DNA of 64,000 nucleotides, taken from NCBI GenBank assembly GCA_963745755.1, contig CAVUYP010000001.1:682001-746000 (forward strand), in the 5' to 3' direction. The first letter of the stretch is position 1. Each line of letters starts with the position of its first letter. The stretch is from RHKX01 sp963745755. GTDB taxonomy: Bacteria > Actinomycetota > Thermoleophilia > Solirubrobacterales > 70-9. Below the pieces are notes generated by a model, which was given only the letters and a program-made list of their open reading frames with translations, had not been told where the DNA came from and did no database searches. The translations under genes were made by a program, and so were the position numbers. This document shows, in pieces, positions 1-8,760 of this stretch.

Positions 1-415
1 GAATCCGCTCGAGCAGCCGGCGTGCCTGGTCGCGGTCGAGGACCCGCGGCAGTCGCGAGGCCGACTTCGGGTTCGGCAGCAGCTCGGCCGGGTTCTGGGC
101 GGCGGCGCCGGAGCGGGTCAGGAAGTCGAAGAGCCCGCGGGCGGCGGCGAGCTTGCGTCCGATGCTGGAGCGCTCGAGGCCGCGGCCGGCAAGCGCCGCC
201 GCGTAGCCGCGCAGCCGCCGGTAGTCGAGCTCGCGCGGGTCGGCGATGCCTGCCCCGACCGCCCACACGGCGAGCTCGTGGAGGTCGGCGGAGTAGGCCC
301 GCAGCGTGTTCGGGGAGAGCTGCCGAGCGGTCAGCTCGCGCTCGTAGCCGATCAGCGCCGACTGCCAGGCAGGCGAGATCTCGACCTGCGGCCGGCTCTT
401 CGGAACGGTTGTCAT
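1..415 (-). CDS. Tyrosine recombinase XerC/XerD, N-terminal part (cut by window edge)
   Basis: Site-specific tyrosine recombinase of the kind that resolves chromosome dimers at dif. Only about 138 N-terminal residues are inside the window. They form the SAM-like core-binding domain, with the typical stretch L-S-P-N-T-L-R-A-Y near residues 33-41 and later R-K-L-A-A-A-R-G-L-F. The catalytic R...H-x-x-R...Y domain lies beyond base 1. The ATG at 413-415 is the first in-frame start and gives the family's usual N-terminus. In related genomes xerC often lies near dprA, which is found here about 10 kb further along. XerC and XerD cannot be told apart from this part alone. Confidence 0.85.
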   Translation of the reverse strand, partial: MTTVPKSRPQVEISPAWQSALIGYERELTARQLSPNTLRAYSADLHELAVWAVGAGIADPRELDYRRLRGYAAALAGRGLERSSIGRKLAAARGLFDFLTRSGAAAQNPAELLPNPKSASRLPRVLDRDQARRLLERI

Positions 416-483
416 GGGACCCGATTCGCCCTCCCTCTCCACGCCCCTGCCGGCGGCGGCGATTCTGCCGATTCCGCCGGACC

Positions 484-1518
484 TCAGCCGATGTAGATCG
501 GCGTCCCGACGTCGACGCGGTCGTAGAGGTCGATCACGTCGGAAACCGCCATCCGCACGCAGCCGTGCGAGGCGGCGCTGCCGAGCGAAGAGGTGTCGGA
601 GGTCCCGTGGATGCCGGCGCCGTTGTAGATCCCCATCCAGCGCGCCTTCAGGGGGTTGTCGGGCCCGGGCGGGATCGACTGGCCCGCCAGGCTCCCGGCC
701 CAGTCGGAGTCGGGCACGTTCCAGACCGGGTCGACCTGCTTGTCCTGGATCGCGTAGAGCCCGGCCGGGGTGTCGAAGCCCTGGGCGCCGATCGCGACCG
801 TGTACTGCTTGTCGAGCTTCAGGTTCTTGTAGAGCGACAGCGTGAAGTTGGAGCGGTCGACGACGAGGTAGGTCGGGTACTTGTCGGCGACCTCGGCCGT
901 CGTAACGCTCGGCTTGACCTTCTCGGCCTCGGCCTTGACGGTCCGCTCGGCCGGATCCTCGAGCGCCTTCTCGACGTCGCTGCGGAGGACCTCGGAGTCG
1001 AGCTTGCGGCCGGGCTTGGAGGCGACCGGGACGAGCTTGCCGCCGCTCGGCTTGACGCTGGCGTCGACCGGGCTCTGATCGATGTTGTCGGCGATGTGGG
1101 AGACGAAGTGGTCGACGGCGTCCTTGTCGTAGGAGATCTTCGGCGTGATCTCCTCGTCGACCTGGCCGCCGCTCAGCGCCCGCCAGGTCCGGCCCGGCAG
1201 GCCTCCCTGCTGCGACACCGCGAGCGCCTCGTCGACGGTACGGTCGACGTCGGCGGTGAGGTTGCTCTCGTGCGGGGTCAGCGTGAACTTGTCGTCCCCG
1301 TACTTGACCGTGACGGTCTCGCTGATCGGGTCGAGCAGGTTCGTCTTCACCTGCCGGCGGGCGGCCGAGGCATCGAGGCCGCCGACGTCGATCCCGCCGA
1401 TCGTGACGCCCTCGGCGATCGTGTCCTGGCGGGAGGTGTCCCAGAGGTAGACGAGCAGGGCTGCGACGATCGCCGTGAAGACGATCGCGACCAGGGATAT
1501 CTGTGCCTTGCGCCCCAT
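484..1518 (-). CDS. L,D-transpeptidase (YkuD) with membrane anchor and peptidoglycan-binding-like domain
   Basis: Cell-wall enzyme that makes 3-3 cross-links or attaches proteins to peptidoglycan outside the membrane; 344 residues. An N-terminal hydrophobic helix (about residues 8-26) follows M-G-R-K and acts as an anchor. Residues about 40-200 contain a region starting G-V-T-I-G-G-I-D-V-G-G that resembles the VanW-associated PG-binding-4 domain. The C-terminal third is the YkuD fold, with H-G-T followed by S-H-G-C-V-R-M. The Cys is the nucleophile and the His its partner. It stands alone between the recombinase and the epimerase gene. Which cross-link it forms cannot be read from sequence. 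Confidence 0.9.
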   Translation of the reverse strand: MGRKAQISLVAIVFTAIVAALLVYLWDTSRQDTIAEGVTIGGIDVGGLDASAARRQVKTNLLDPISETVTVKYGDDKFTLTPHESNLTADVDRTVDEALAVSQQGGLPGRTWRALSGGQVDEEITPKISYDKDAVDHFVSHIADNIDQSPVDASVKPSGGKLVPVASKPGRKLDSEVLRSDVEKALEDPAERTVKAEAEKVKPSVTTAEVADKYPTYLVVDRSNFTLSLYKNLKLDKQYTVAIGAQGFDTPAGLYAIQDKQVDPVWNVPDSDWAGSLAGQSIPPGPDNPLKARWMGIYNGAGIHGTSDTSSLGSAASHGCVRMAVSDVIDLYDRVDVGTPIYIG

Positions 1519-1653
1519 TGAAAGAAGAGATACCGGCGCGGCCGCGTTGCCGCCACGGCGCTTCGCTTTCTGAAGTGTAGGCAGGTCATCGGCCGGGCGA
1601 AACCGACCTCGAGCGATGCAACCGCGGTTGCGTGCCGCCGGGCGACCCGAAGC

Positions 1654-2778
1654 TCAGATACCGAACGGCTCGCGGGCGGTGCCGGTCTCCTCCGGCTCCG
1701 GCGGCTCCGGCGGTCGCGCCAGCGGGCTGCGGTGCAGGAACCGCTCGACCTCGCCCTCGTAGGTGTAGGAGGACTCGACGCCGCTGAGGATCGGCCGCAG
1801 ACGCAGGTGCTCGGAGAAGGCGAGCACGGCCTCCCGGGTCGTGTAGCCGTATCCGAAGCCGCTCGCCTTGTAGCGCCGGTTGTCGAGTCCGCGCCCGAAG
1901 CGCATCAGGTTGAGCATCTCGGGCGGGATCTGCACGCCGAGCGCCCGCAACGGAGCGGTGAGGATGCCGGTCCCCCACGGCGGCAGCACCGGCAGCGGCC
2001 GCTTGCCGAGCAGCCCGATCATCTCCGACAGCGCCAGGACGCCGTCGGCGGCGACGTTGAAGACGCCGGGCAGCGGGTTGACGGCGGCATGCTCGAGGGC
2101 GTGGACGACGTCGTCCTCGTGGACGAACTGCAGCCGCGGGTCGAAGCCGGCGATCATCGGCACCAGCGGCAGCGCGAAGGTGCGCGCGAACGAGGTGTTG
2201 ACGTCGGGCCCGAGCACGTTGGCGCAGCGCAGCACGGTGACGTCGACGTTCGCCTGCTTGTTGGCGAAGTCGATCACCGAGGCCTCGGCCTCGACGACGT
2301 CGCGCTCGATCGCGTTCGTCGGCGGCTGCGAGCGCGACATCGCTTCCGTGAAGAACGCCGGATCGGTCTGCGCCGCCCCGTAGACGTGCCCCGAGGACTT
2401 GAAGATGAACTTGCGGACCGGCGAGGCCTCGCCGGCGCAGGCGGCGAGCAGGTTCATCGTCCCGATCACGTTGCCCTCGTGCGCCTGCTGGCGCGAGGTC
2501 GTGATCGAGTCGACGACGAGGCGGGCGTCGATGACGGTGTCGATCCGCGCCGCGCGGACGATTCGCTGGATCAGGCTGTGCTGGTTGGAGACCTTGACGA
2601 ACTCGGTGCGCTCGAGCTCGCGGGTCGGGTCGCGGGAGTCGACGCCGACGATCGCCTCGACCTCGGCGAACGACTCGAGCGACTGCGCGAGCCGGCCGCC
2701 CCAGTAGCTCGACAGGCCGGTGATCAGGACCCGGCGCCGCTGCGGGCGATCGGCGACGACCTCGACGCCGTCGCTCAT
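1654..2778 (-). CDS. NAD-dependent epimerase/dehydratase family protein (extended SDR)
   Basis: Extended short-chain dehydrogenase/epimerase of about 374 residues. After the chosen start (M-S-D-G-V-E-V) comes an R-V-L-I-T-G-L-S-S-Y-W-G-G-R dinucleotide loop, a variant of the usual G-x-x-G-x-x-G. A sugar-epimerase-like core follows, with S-S-G-H-V-Y-G near residue 125. The ATG overlaps the TGA of the upstream acyltransferase gene by four bases, which fixes the start and implies translational coupling. The open frame extends further upstream, but there it only shadows the acyltransferase. The pairing suggests a shared lipid or glycolipid role. The substrate is unknown. Confidence 0.82.
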   Translation of the reverse strand: MSDGVEVVADRPQRRRVLITGLSSYWGGRLAQSLESFAEVEAIVGVDSRDPTRELERTEFVKVSNQHSLIQRIVRAARIDTVIDARLVVDSITTSRQQAHEGNVIGTMNLLAACAGEASPVRKFIFKSSGHVYGAAQTDPAFFTEAMSRSQPPTNAIERDVVEAEASVIDFANKQANVDVTVLRCANVLGPDVNTSFARTFALPLVPMIAGFDPRLQFVHEDDVVHALEHAAVNPLPGVFNVAADGVLALSEMIGLLGKRPLPVLPPWGTGILTAPLRALGVQIPPEMLNLMRFGRGLDNRRYKASGFGYGYTTREAVLAFSEHLRLRPILSGVESSYTYEGEVERFLHRSPLARPPEPPEPEETGTAREPFGI

Positions 2779-3680
2779 CCGAGCCAGACCGACTTCCGGC
2801 GCGCGACCATCTCGTGGAGGTTCTCCTGGATCCGCGCCCTGACCTCCTGCGCCACCGACTGCACCAGCGCCTTGTCCTCGGCCGGCTCGGCGCCCATCTG
2901 CGTCGTGTCGATCGGCTCCAGGAAGCGGATCTTGAACTTGGCCGGCAGGTAGCCGAGCATCCCGGCCGGGCCGAGCCACGGGAAGGTCGGGGTGAGCGGG
3001 AAGTAGATCAGCCCGGTCGCCTTCTGGAGCAGCTTCGATCGGGCGAAGACCGGGGCCGCCTCCTCGGCGCCGACGACGCAGACGGGGACGAGCTTGGCCT
3101 CGGCCCGCATCGCCGCCTCGACGAAGCCGCCGCGGCCGAACCGCTGCACCCGGTAGCGGTCCTTGACGAGCTTCTCGGTCCCCTTCCGGCCCTCCGGGAA
3201 GACGAGCACGAGCTGTCCCTCGTCGTAGAGCAGCCGGTGGACGTTGGCCGGATGCGCGGGCACGCAGCCGATCTTCGGCAGCAGCGCCGAGAAGCCCGGG
3301 TAGCCCTTGAAGAAGTGCTCGACGGTCATGTACATCGGCCGCGGATCGGGGTGCTCGTCGCGGATCGCCTTGCCGATCATCGCCGCGTCGGGAGGCAACG
3401 CGCCGGCGTGGTTGGAGACGAGCAGGGCGCCGCCCTCGCCGGGAACGTTCTCGATGCCCTCGACCTCGCAGCGGAACCAGTAGCGGTAGAAGAACTCGAC
3501 GAGGGTCGCGTCGAAGACACCCTCGACCCGCTCCGAGCGCCCCCAGTCGTCGATCCGCCGGTCCGGTTCGATCGCCGGCAGCAGCGACCGCATCCGGTCG
3601 GGCGACGATACGTCGAGCTCTCCCCCGGCCTCCTCGTCGAGCTCGGGGCCTGGGGCGAGCGATGTGTGCCTCGGGGCCAT
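2775..3680 (-). CDS. Lysophospholipid acyltransferase family protein (PlsC-like)
   Basis: Membrane-associated glycerolipid acyltransferase, 301 residues. The acyltransferase blocks are clear: S-N-H-A-G-A-L-P-P-D-A (the family's N-H-x4-D form near residue 90) and F-P-E-G-R-K-G-T-E-K near residue 160. The N-terminal ~50 residues are polar and unconserved. Families with this N-H-x-G-x-L-P-x-D form are often annotated as 1-acylglycerol-3-phosphate acyltransferases, but the acyl acceptor cannot be told from sequence. It is the first gene of a two-gene unit with the epimerase, overlapping it by four bases. The hydrolase gene starting at 3740 is divergent. Confidence 0.85.
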   Translation of the reverse strand: MAPRHTSLAPGPELDEEAGGELDVSSPDRMRSLLPAIEPDRRIDDWGRSERVEGVFDATLVEFFYRYWFRCEVEGIENVPGEGGALLVSNHAGALPPDAAMIGKAIRDEHPDPRPMYMTVEHFFKGYPGFSALLPKIGCVPAHPANVHRLLYDEGQLVLVFPEGRKGTEKLVKDRYRVQRFGRGGFVEAAMRAEAKLVPVCVVGAEEAAPVFARSKLLQKATGLIYFPLTPTFPWLGPAGMLGYLPAKFKIRFLEPIDTTQMGAEPAEDKALVQSVAQEVRARIQENLHEMVARRKSVWLG

Positions 3681-3739
3681 CGCGGAATCATCGCACCTGA
3701 ACCCGGGCGGTTGCGGGCCTGCGGACTAATCTCCGCAGG

Positions 3740-4732
3740 GTGAGCTTCCAGCGACCGGCGAGCGCGGGCGAGCGGCAGCGAACGCCGCGGGCCGTCACCT
3801 ACCCGTACCGGCGGATCGCGGCCGTCGAGGCGACCCCGGCGGACGGGCCCGATCCCTATGGGGACCCCGACCCGGAGTGGCTGAAGATCGACTGGCAGGG
3901 GCACCTCGGGACGCTCGATGTCGGCGGCGCCCGGATCAACTACGCCGAGATCGGCTCCGGCCCGGCGACGATCATCTTCGTCCACGGCCTCGGCGGCTGC
4001 TGGCAGAACTGGCTCGAGAACATGCCGCGGATGGCGGCGCTCGGCTACCGCGCGATCGCGTTCGACCTGCCCGGCTTCGGTGCCAGCCCGATGCCGCCGT
4101 GGCCGATCTCGATTCCCGCCTACGGCGGGCTGCTCGGCGATCTCCGCGCTGCGCTCGGCGTCGGCGCCTGCACGCTCGTCGGCAACTCGATGGGCGGGTT
4201 CATCGCCGCCGAGGTCGCGGTCGGCGAGCCCGAGTGGGTCGACCGGCTCGTCCTCGTCTCCTCGGCCGGGATCAGCCACGCGACGATGCGCCGCGGCCCG
4301 GTCGTCGCCGGCGCCCGGATCAGCGTCGCGACGAACCCGCTGCTGCGCCGGGTCGACCTCGTCTCGATGAGGCGGCCGGGGCTGCGACAGCTCGCCTTCG
4401 GCAAGGTGATGCGGCACCCGGAGCGGCTGCCCCGCGAGCTGCTCGTCGAGTTCATGACCCCGGCGCTCGGAGCGCCCGGGTTCATCGCCGCCGCGGCGGC
4501 GCTGACCGGCTACGACCTGCTCGATCGGCTCGAGCGGATCCGGGTGCCGACGCTGGTCGTCTGGGGTCGCGACGACCTCGTCGTGCCCGCCGCCGACGCG
4601 GCCGGGTTCGTGGAGCGGATCAGCGGCGCCGAGCTGGTCGTCTTCGCCGACTGCGGGCACGTGCCGATGGCGGAACGCCCGGCTCGGTTCAACCGCCTCC
4701 TCGCGCGGTTCTGCGAGACCGCACATGGCTGA
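3740..4732 (+). CDS. Alpha/beta-fold hydrolase
   Basis: 330-residue alpha/beta hydrolase. The oxyanion motif H-G-L-G-G lies near residue 84 and the nucleophile elbow G-N-S-M-G-G near residue 150 (catalytic Ser). A late W-G-R-D-D-L-V-V-P Asp and the final D-C-G-H-V-P-M His complete the triad. The first ~60 residues are a polar extension. The start is a GTG with a short A-G-G-G stretch just before it. The gene overlaps the MOSC gene by eight bases (ATG inside G-C-A-C-A-T-G-G-C-T-G-A), so the two are probably co-translated. The substrate cannot be predicted; esterase or C-C hydrolase relatives are equally likely. Confidence 0.85.
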   Translation: MSFQRPASAGERQRTPRAVTYPYRRIAAVEATPADGPDPYGDPDPEWLKIDWQGHLGTLDVGGARINYAEIGSGPATIIFVHGLGGCWQNWLENMPRMAALGYRAIAFDLPGFGASPMPPWPISIPAYGGLLGDLRAALGVGACTLVGNSMGGFIAAEVAVGEPEWVDRLVLVSSAGISHATMRRGPVVAGARISVATNPLLRRVDLVSMRRPGLRQLAFGKVMRHPERLPRELLVEFMTPALGAPGFIAAAAALTGYDLLDRLERIRVPTLVVWGRDDLVVPAADAAGFVERISGAELVVFADCGHVPMAERPARFNRLLARFCETAHG

Positions 4733-5519
4733 TCGGTCGCTGAGCCGCTGCGTCGAGCGGATCTGTGGCGAGCCGGCCGGCTCGCTGCCCGACGATCCGC
4801 TCGCGCTCGGCGAATGGCTGGCGGCGGCCGGCCTGAAGCTCGTTCCCGTCGCCGACCCGGCCGAGTTCACGATGGCCGGCTCGTTCATCGCCGACTGGGG
4901 CGACGGCTGGACGGTCTCCTTCGGCGTTCCGCCGGGGCCGATCTGGATGCCCTCGACGTCCACCGCGGCGGGCGGGAGCATCGAGGCGGCCCTGGTTCTG
5001 GCGCCGCTGGAGCCGGTCCGCCGGGCCCGCGCCGAGCGTCCGGCGTCTCCCGGCACCGTGGTCGCGATCGCCGTCGCGACCGCCGCGGAGGCGCCGATGC
5101 AATCCCTGCAGAGCGCATCGGCGCTGGCCGGTCGTGGGCTCGAGGGCGACCGCTACGCCGACGCGGCGGGGACCTTCTCGACGAACCCGGGCGGCGGCCG
5201 TGACCTGACCCTGATCGAGTCGGAGGCCCTCGACGCGCTCGCGGCCGCGGGGATCCCGATCGGCCCGCTCGAGGCACGCCGCAACCTCGTCGTCACCGGC
5301 ATCGACCTCGACGGGCTGATCGGGCGCCGGTTCCGGATCGGTGCAGTCGAATGTGCCGGAGCCCGGCGCTGCGAGCCCTGCGCGCACCTCGAACGGCTGA
5401 CGAAGCCCGGCGTCCTCGGCGGGCTCGTCCATCGCGGCGGCCTGCGCGCCGACATCGTCGCCGGCGGCGAGATCTCCGTCGGCGACGAGGTCGTCGCCCT
5501 CGGTGAGAACCCTCGCTAG
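4725..5519 (+). CDS. MOSC domain protein with unrelated N-terminal region
   Basis: 264 residues. From about residue 110 on it is a MOSC domain: G-L-E-G-D-R-Y, R-D-L-T-L-I-E, R-R-N-L-V-V-T-G and a C-E-P-C-A-H-L motif carrying the conserved sulfur-carrying Cys. MOSC proteins move sulfur or handle the molybdenum cofactor. The first ~100 residues (including M-A-G-S-F-I-A-D-W-G-D-G-W) do not match anything I recognise. The start overlaps the upstream hydrolase gene. The TAG shares C-T-A-G with the convergent gene's stop. No moa/mob genes are in the window, so the metabolic context is unclear. Confidence 0.82.
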   Translation: MADRSLSRCVERICGEPAGSLPDDPLALGEWLAAAGLKLVPVADPAEFTMAGSFIADWGDGWTVSFGVPPGPIWMPSTSTAAGGSIEAALVLAPLEPVRRARAERPASPGTVVAIAVATAAEAPMQSLQSASALAGRGLEGDRYADAAGTFSTNPGGGRDLTLIESEALDALAAAGIPIGPLEARRNLVVTGIDLDGLIGRRFRIGAVECAGARRCEPCAHLERLTKPGVLGGLVHRGGLRADIVAGGEISVGDEVVALGENPR

Positions 5520-6133
5520 CGGCGTTTGACGATCGAGAGCAGCGCCTCGGGGATCCGGCGCCGCGATCCGTCGAGCGCGTCGGCGAGCGCCGCCGCCGTC
5601 TCCGGCCCGTGCATCCCGGTGCCGTGGCCGGTCAGCAGATGCTCGGGCGCGAAGGCGGCGAGCCGGCGCGGCGGCGTCAGCCGCAGCATCGGGTGGATGC
5701 CGATCGGCTCCGAGCCGGCCCGGAAATAGGGCGCCGTGCCGACCGCCTCGGGGACGATCAGCGCCCGGTCGGCGGGTGAGTGGATCGCGACCTCCTTCCA
5801 GAATCGGTTGTCGACGACCTTGACGGCCTCCAGGCCGCTGCCGGAGATGCCCCCGAACGGGAGCCGGTGCAACGGCGCGCCGTGGCGGTCGGCGAGCTTC
5901 GCGCAGTCGCGCTCGTGACGGTCGAGGAGCTGCAGGACGCCGGCGATCTCCCCGGTCGTGGCGACCGACGCGATCCGTTCGTCGAGGCCGGGAACGTCGA
6001 CCGGATCGACGATCCAGACGCCGCCATCGGCGCCGCCGAGGCGGACGACGTGGCTCGCCCGCTGCATCATCTCTGCGGAGTCGGCGAGCCAGGAGACGCC
6101 GAGCGAATGCTCCTCGAAGACCGGGCCGCTCAT
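5516..6133 (-). CDS. Metallo-beta-lactamase-like protein with degraded metal motif
   Basis: About 205 residues. The spacing and flanking motifs resemble an MBL-fold hydrolase: early W-I-V-D-P-V-D-V-P-G-L-D, then D-R-H-E-R-D-C-A-K-L-A-D-R-H-G-A-P where H-x-H-x-D-H is expected, and late L-L-T-G-H-G-T-G-M-H. The canonical metal motif is reduced to H-E-R-D-C, so metal binding is doubtful. The start at 6133 follows G-G-G-A-G three bases upstream. An alternative ATG at 6175 also has a G-G-A-G-G-rich leader. It is convergent with the MOSC gene (stops share C-T-A-G). The fold assignment is inference. Confidence 0.6.
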   Translation of the reverse strand: MSGPVFEEHSLGVSWLADSAEMMQRASHVVRLGGADGGVWIVDPVDVPGLDERIASVATTGEIAGVLQLLDRHERDCAKLADRHGAPLHRLPFGGISGSGLEAVKVVDNRFWKEVAIHSPADRALIVPEAVGTAPYFRAGSEPIGIHPMLRLTPPRRLAAFAPEHLLTGHGTGMHGPETAAALADALDGSRRRIPEALLSIVKRR

Positions 6134-6248
6134 CGGCTCCCAGCCTACGCGAGCGGATGCAGCCGCGCCCTCCATCCCCTCATCCTCCCGGTGTTGAGTA
6201 GCTGCCACGGATGTCGGAACTCCGGTTCCGCAATAGGTTCTTTGGGTG

Positions 6249-6452
6249 ATGGCAATCGTCCGGTGTCCAGCCTGTGGCAAAGCGACTTTCGTCGTCGGCA
6301 ACCGCAGCAAGTCGAAGGCCGGCTGCTCACGCTGCGGGAGGCCGTTCGCAGACGTCGACAAGCTGGCCCGCTCCGATCGCGGCTCGCTCGAGGTCCGCGT
6401 TCGCGAGCAGCTCTACGGCTCGCACGGGCTGAACCGCCCGCGCCGTCCCTAG
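6249..6452 (+). CDS. Small zinc-ribbon-like protein
   Basis: 67-residue protein with C-P-A-C-G near the start and C-S-R-C-G-R-P about 20 residues later, a typical four-Cys zinc ribbon, followed by a short polar tail. Such small ribbons bind nucleic acid or partner proteins, but nothing here shows which. The ATG at 6249 is preceded by an in-frame GTG at 6246, and no strong ribosome-binding site is visible. The stop shares C-T-A-G with the convergent ilvD stop. The gene is short and its support is only the Cys pattern and compact placement. Confidence 0.5.
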   Translation: MAIVRCPACGKATFVVGNRSKSKAGCSRCGRPFADVDKLARSDRGSLEVRVREQLYGSHGLNRPRRP

Positions 6453-8134
6453 GACGTGACGGCGCCCACCGAGGCGCTCGAGACGCTGTTCGCGTACTTG
6501 GCCATCACGCCGCCGGCGAAGGCCGGCTCGGGAGCCTCGTAGGCGGCGACGCGGGCGGCGATCTCCTCGTCGCTGAGGTCGACGTCGACCGTCCGCGCAG
6601 CGACATCGATCGTGATCGTGTCGCCCTCGCGGACCGCCGCGATCGGACCGCCCTTGACGGCCTCCGGCGCGACATGGCCGATCATCAGGCCGCGGGTCGC
6701 CCCCGAGAAGCGGCCGTCGGTGATCAGCGCGACATCCTCGCCGAGGCCACTGCCGACGATCGCCGCCGTGACCTGGAGCATCTCGCGCATGCCGGGGCCG
6801 CCGGTCGGGCCCTCGTTGCGGATGACGATGATGTCGCCGGGGTTGATGGCGCCGGCCTTGACGGCCGCGAAGCAGTCCTCCTCGCGCTCGAAGACGCGGG
6901 CCGGACCGGTTTGCCCGAGCCGCTCGGTTCCGGCCACCTTGACGACGGCTCCGTCCGGGGCGAGGTTTCCGCTCAGGATCGCGAGACCGCCCTGGGCCTT
7001 GACCGGGTCGGCGACCGGACGGACGACGTCCTGGCCGGGAGCCTCATCGGCGGCGTCGGCCTCGGCGCCGATCGTCCGTCCCGTCACCGTGATCTCGTCG
7101 CGGTGCAGGAGGCCGGCCTCGGAGAGGCGGCTGAGGATCAACGGCACCCCGCCGGCCCGGTAGAGGTCGGTGGCGACGTAGCGGCCGCCGGGCTTGAGGT
7201 CGGCGAACAGCGGCGTCTGTCGGGAGATCCGCTCGAAGTCCGACATCTCGAGCGCGATGCCCGCCTCACGGGCGACCGCGAGCAGATGGAGGACGCCGTT
7301 GGTCGAGCCACCCGAGGCGCAGACGCAGGCGATCGCGTTCTCGAGCGACTGCTTGGTGATGATCTGGCTCGGGCGCAGGTCCTCGGCGAGCACGTTCATG
7401 ATCAGCTCGCCGACCTTCTCGGCGACGGTGTCCTTCTCGTCGTCCTCGGCCGGCACCATCGCCGATCCCCCCGCCGAGATCCCCAGCGCCTCGAACGCGC
7501 AGGCCATCGTGTTGGCGGTGAACTGAGCGCCGCAGGCGCCGGCGCCGGGGCTGGCGACGTCCTCGAGCTCGTGCAGCTCCTCGTCGCTGACCGTGCCGGC
7601 GGCGTGACCGCCGATCGCCTCGAAGACGTCGAGGATCGTCACGTCGCGGCCGTGATAGCGGCCCGGCGCGATCGAGCCCCCGTAGAGCATCAGCGAGGGG
7701 ATGTCGAGGCGGGCCAGCGCCATCACGCAGCCGGGGATCGTCTTGTCGCAGGCCGAGAGCGCGATCACCGCGTCGAACTGGTAGCCGCGCACGGTCAGCT
7801 CGATCGAGTCGGCGATCACCTCGCGGCTGACCAGCGAGCTCTTCATCCCCTTCGTGCCCATCGTGATCCCGTCGGAGATCGCGATCGTGTTGAACTCCAT
7901 CGGCGTGCCGCCGGCGGCGCGAACGCCGTCCTTGATGTGCTCGGCGAGCCCGCGCAGGTGGAAGTTGCACGGCATCGCCTCGATCCAGGTGTTGGCGATC
8001 CCGATCGTCGGCCGCTTCAGGGCGGCGTCGTCGAAGCCGATCCCCTTCATGTAGGCGCGCGCCGCAGCGCGGTCGGGGCCGTCGAAGACGGCGGCGGAGC
8101 GGGGACGCGGGAGATCGGCGGGTTCGCTGCTCAT
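6449..8134 (-). CDS. ilvD: Dihydroxy-acid dehydratase
   Basis: Fe-S enzyme converting 2,3-dihydroxy-isovalerate/-methylvalerate to the 2-oxo acids in valine, isoleucine and leucine synthesis; cytoplasmic. About 561 residues, the normal family length. Cluster-binding Cys are seen in A-C-D-K-T-I-P-G-C-V-M and G-A-C-G-A-Q-F-T-A-N-T-M. The substrate-binding end G-R-F-S-G-A-T-R-G and an early G-I-A-N-T-W are also present. The start M-S-S-E-P-A-D fits the family; the open frame further upstream is Arg-rich shadow. It lies 26 bases after the 8161-8760 gene. No leader peptide or riboswitch is visible in that short gap. Confidence 0.95.
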   Translation of the reverse strand: MSSEPADLPRPRSAAVFDGPDRAAARAYMKGIGFDDAALKRPTIGIANTWIEAMPCNFHLRGLAEHIKDGVRAAGGTPMEFNTIAISDGITMGTKGMKSSLVSREVIADSIELTVRGYQFDAVIALSACDKTIPGCVMALARLDIPSLMLYGGSIAPGRYHGRDVTILDVFEAIGGHAAGTVSDEELHELEDVASPGAGACGAQFTANTMACAFEALGISAGGSAMVPAEDDEKDTVAEKVGELIMNVLAEDLRPSQIITKQSLENAIACVCASGGSTNGVLHLLAVAREAGIALEMSDFERISRQTPLFADLKPGGRYVATDLYRAGGVPLILSRLSEAGLLHRDEITVTGRTIGAEADAADEAPGQDVVRPVADPVKAQGGLAILSGNLAPDGAVVKVAGTERLGQTGPARVFEREEDCFAAVKAGAINPGDIIVIRNEGPTGGPGMREMLQVTAAIVGSGLGEDVALITDGRFSGATRGLMIGHVAPEAVKGGPIAAVREGDTITIDVAARTVDVDLSDEEIAARVAAYEAPEPAFAGGVMAKYANSVSSASVGAVTS

Positions 8135-8160
8135 CGTGGCCTCAATTCTTGCGGGTCGGT

Positions 8161-8760
8161 CTAGCCGCCGCCGGCGCCGTCGAGGTTCTCCTCGGCGGTC
8201 GCGGCGGAACGGCTCGTCCACTCACTGAGCCTGGCGATGTCCCGGCGCACGTGGTCGGGATCGAGCTGCCGGCCCGGCAGGTGCATGTTGGCCTCGTTGA
8301 TCAGCCCGCGCTCGTCGGCCCGCAGCGCCAGCCACTTCGCCAGCGCATCGTCTGCGTCGGGCAGCCGCTGGCCGCCCTCAGGCTCGCTGCGGTCGGGGAA
8401 GGAGACGCAGTGCTCGTTCAGCAGCTCGCCGCTGGCGACGTCGAAGCTGACGATCGGCTTGTGCGGGTAGATCAGGTAGCCGTAGCCGACGGTGCCGTCG
8501 CCGGTGGCGCCGAAGCTGTGCAGGAACCCGAGCGCCCGGTAGGCCTCGAGCGCATCGAGGCCGAGCACCTCGCCGAGCAGGCGCTCCGCGCGCCGTTCGG
8601 CGCGGAGCTGCTCGCCGGGGTCGGGGACGGCATGGCCGTGGCGTGGCTTCGCCGCCCGCCGCGGCCGCAGCCGGCGGCGGCGCGCGAGGTCGGGCCCGTA
8701 GGCGAACCCGGCCAGGGCCAAGCAGACGATCGCCAGCACGGCGGTCGCGGCGCCGCTCAT
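8161..8760 (-). CDS. Membrane-anchored protein of unknown function
   Basis: 199 residues; not recognised. Residues about 6-22 form a single hydrophobic segment followed by a strongly basic stretch (A-R-R-R-R-L-R-P-R-R), so an N-terminal anchor with the rest in the cytoplasm is likely. The central part contains G-T-V-G-Y-G-Y-L-I-Y-P-H-K-P-I-V-S and a Trp-containing helical tail. The start ATG overlaps the TGA of the small upstream gene (8757-8999) by four bases, so the two are co-translated. Nothing in the neighbourhood (thiD, ilvD) explains its role. Confidence 0.65.
   Translation of the reverse strand: MSGAATAVLAIVCLALAGFAYGPDLARRRRLRPRRAAKPRHGHAVPDPGEQLRAERRAERLLGEVLGLDALEAYRALGFLHSFGATGDGTVGYGYLIYPHKPIVSFDVASGELLNEHCVSFPDRSEPEGGQRLPDADDALAKWLALRADERGLINEANMHLPGRQLDPDHVRRDIARLSEWTSRSAATAEENLDGAGGG

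Noticed and set aside
22..1521. Very long open frames opposite real genes (for example 499 residues here, 1,052 residues at 19404-22562, 794 residues at 5780-8164)
   Set aside because: In DNA this GC-rich, antisense frames stay open by codon bias. Their translations are Arg/Gly/Asp-rich with no domains, and each lies over a well supported gene.
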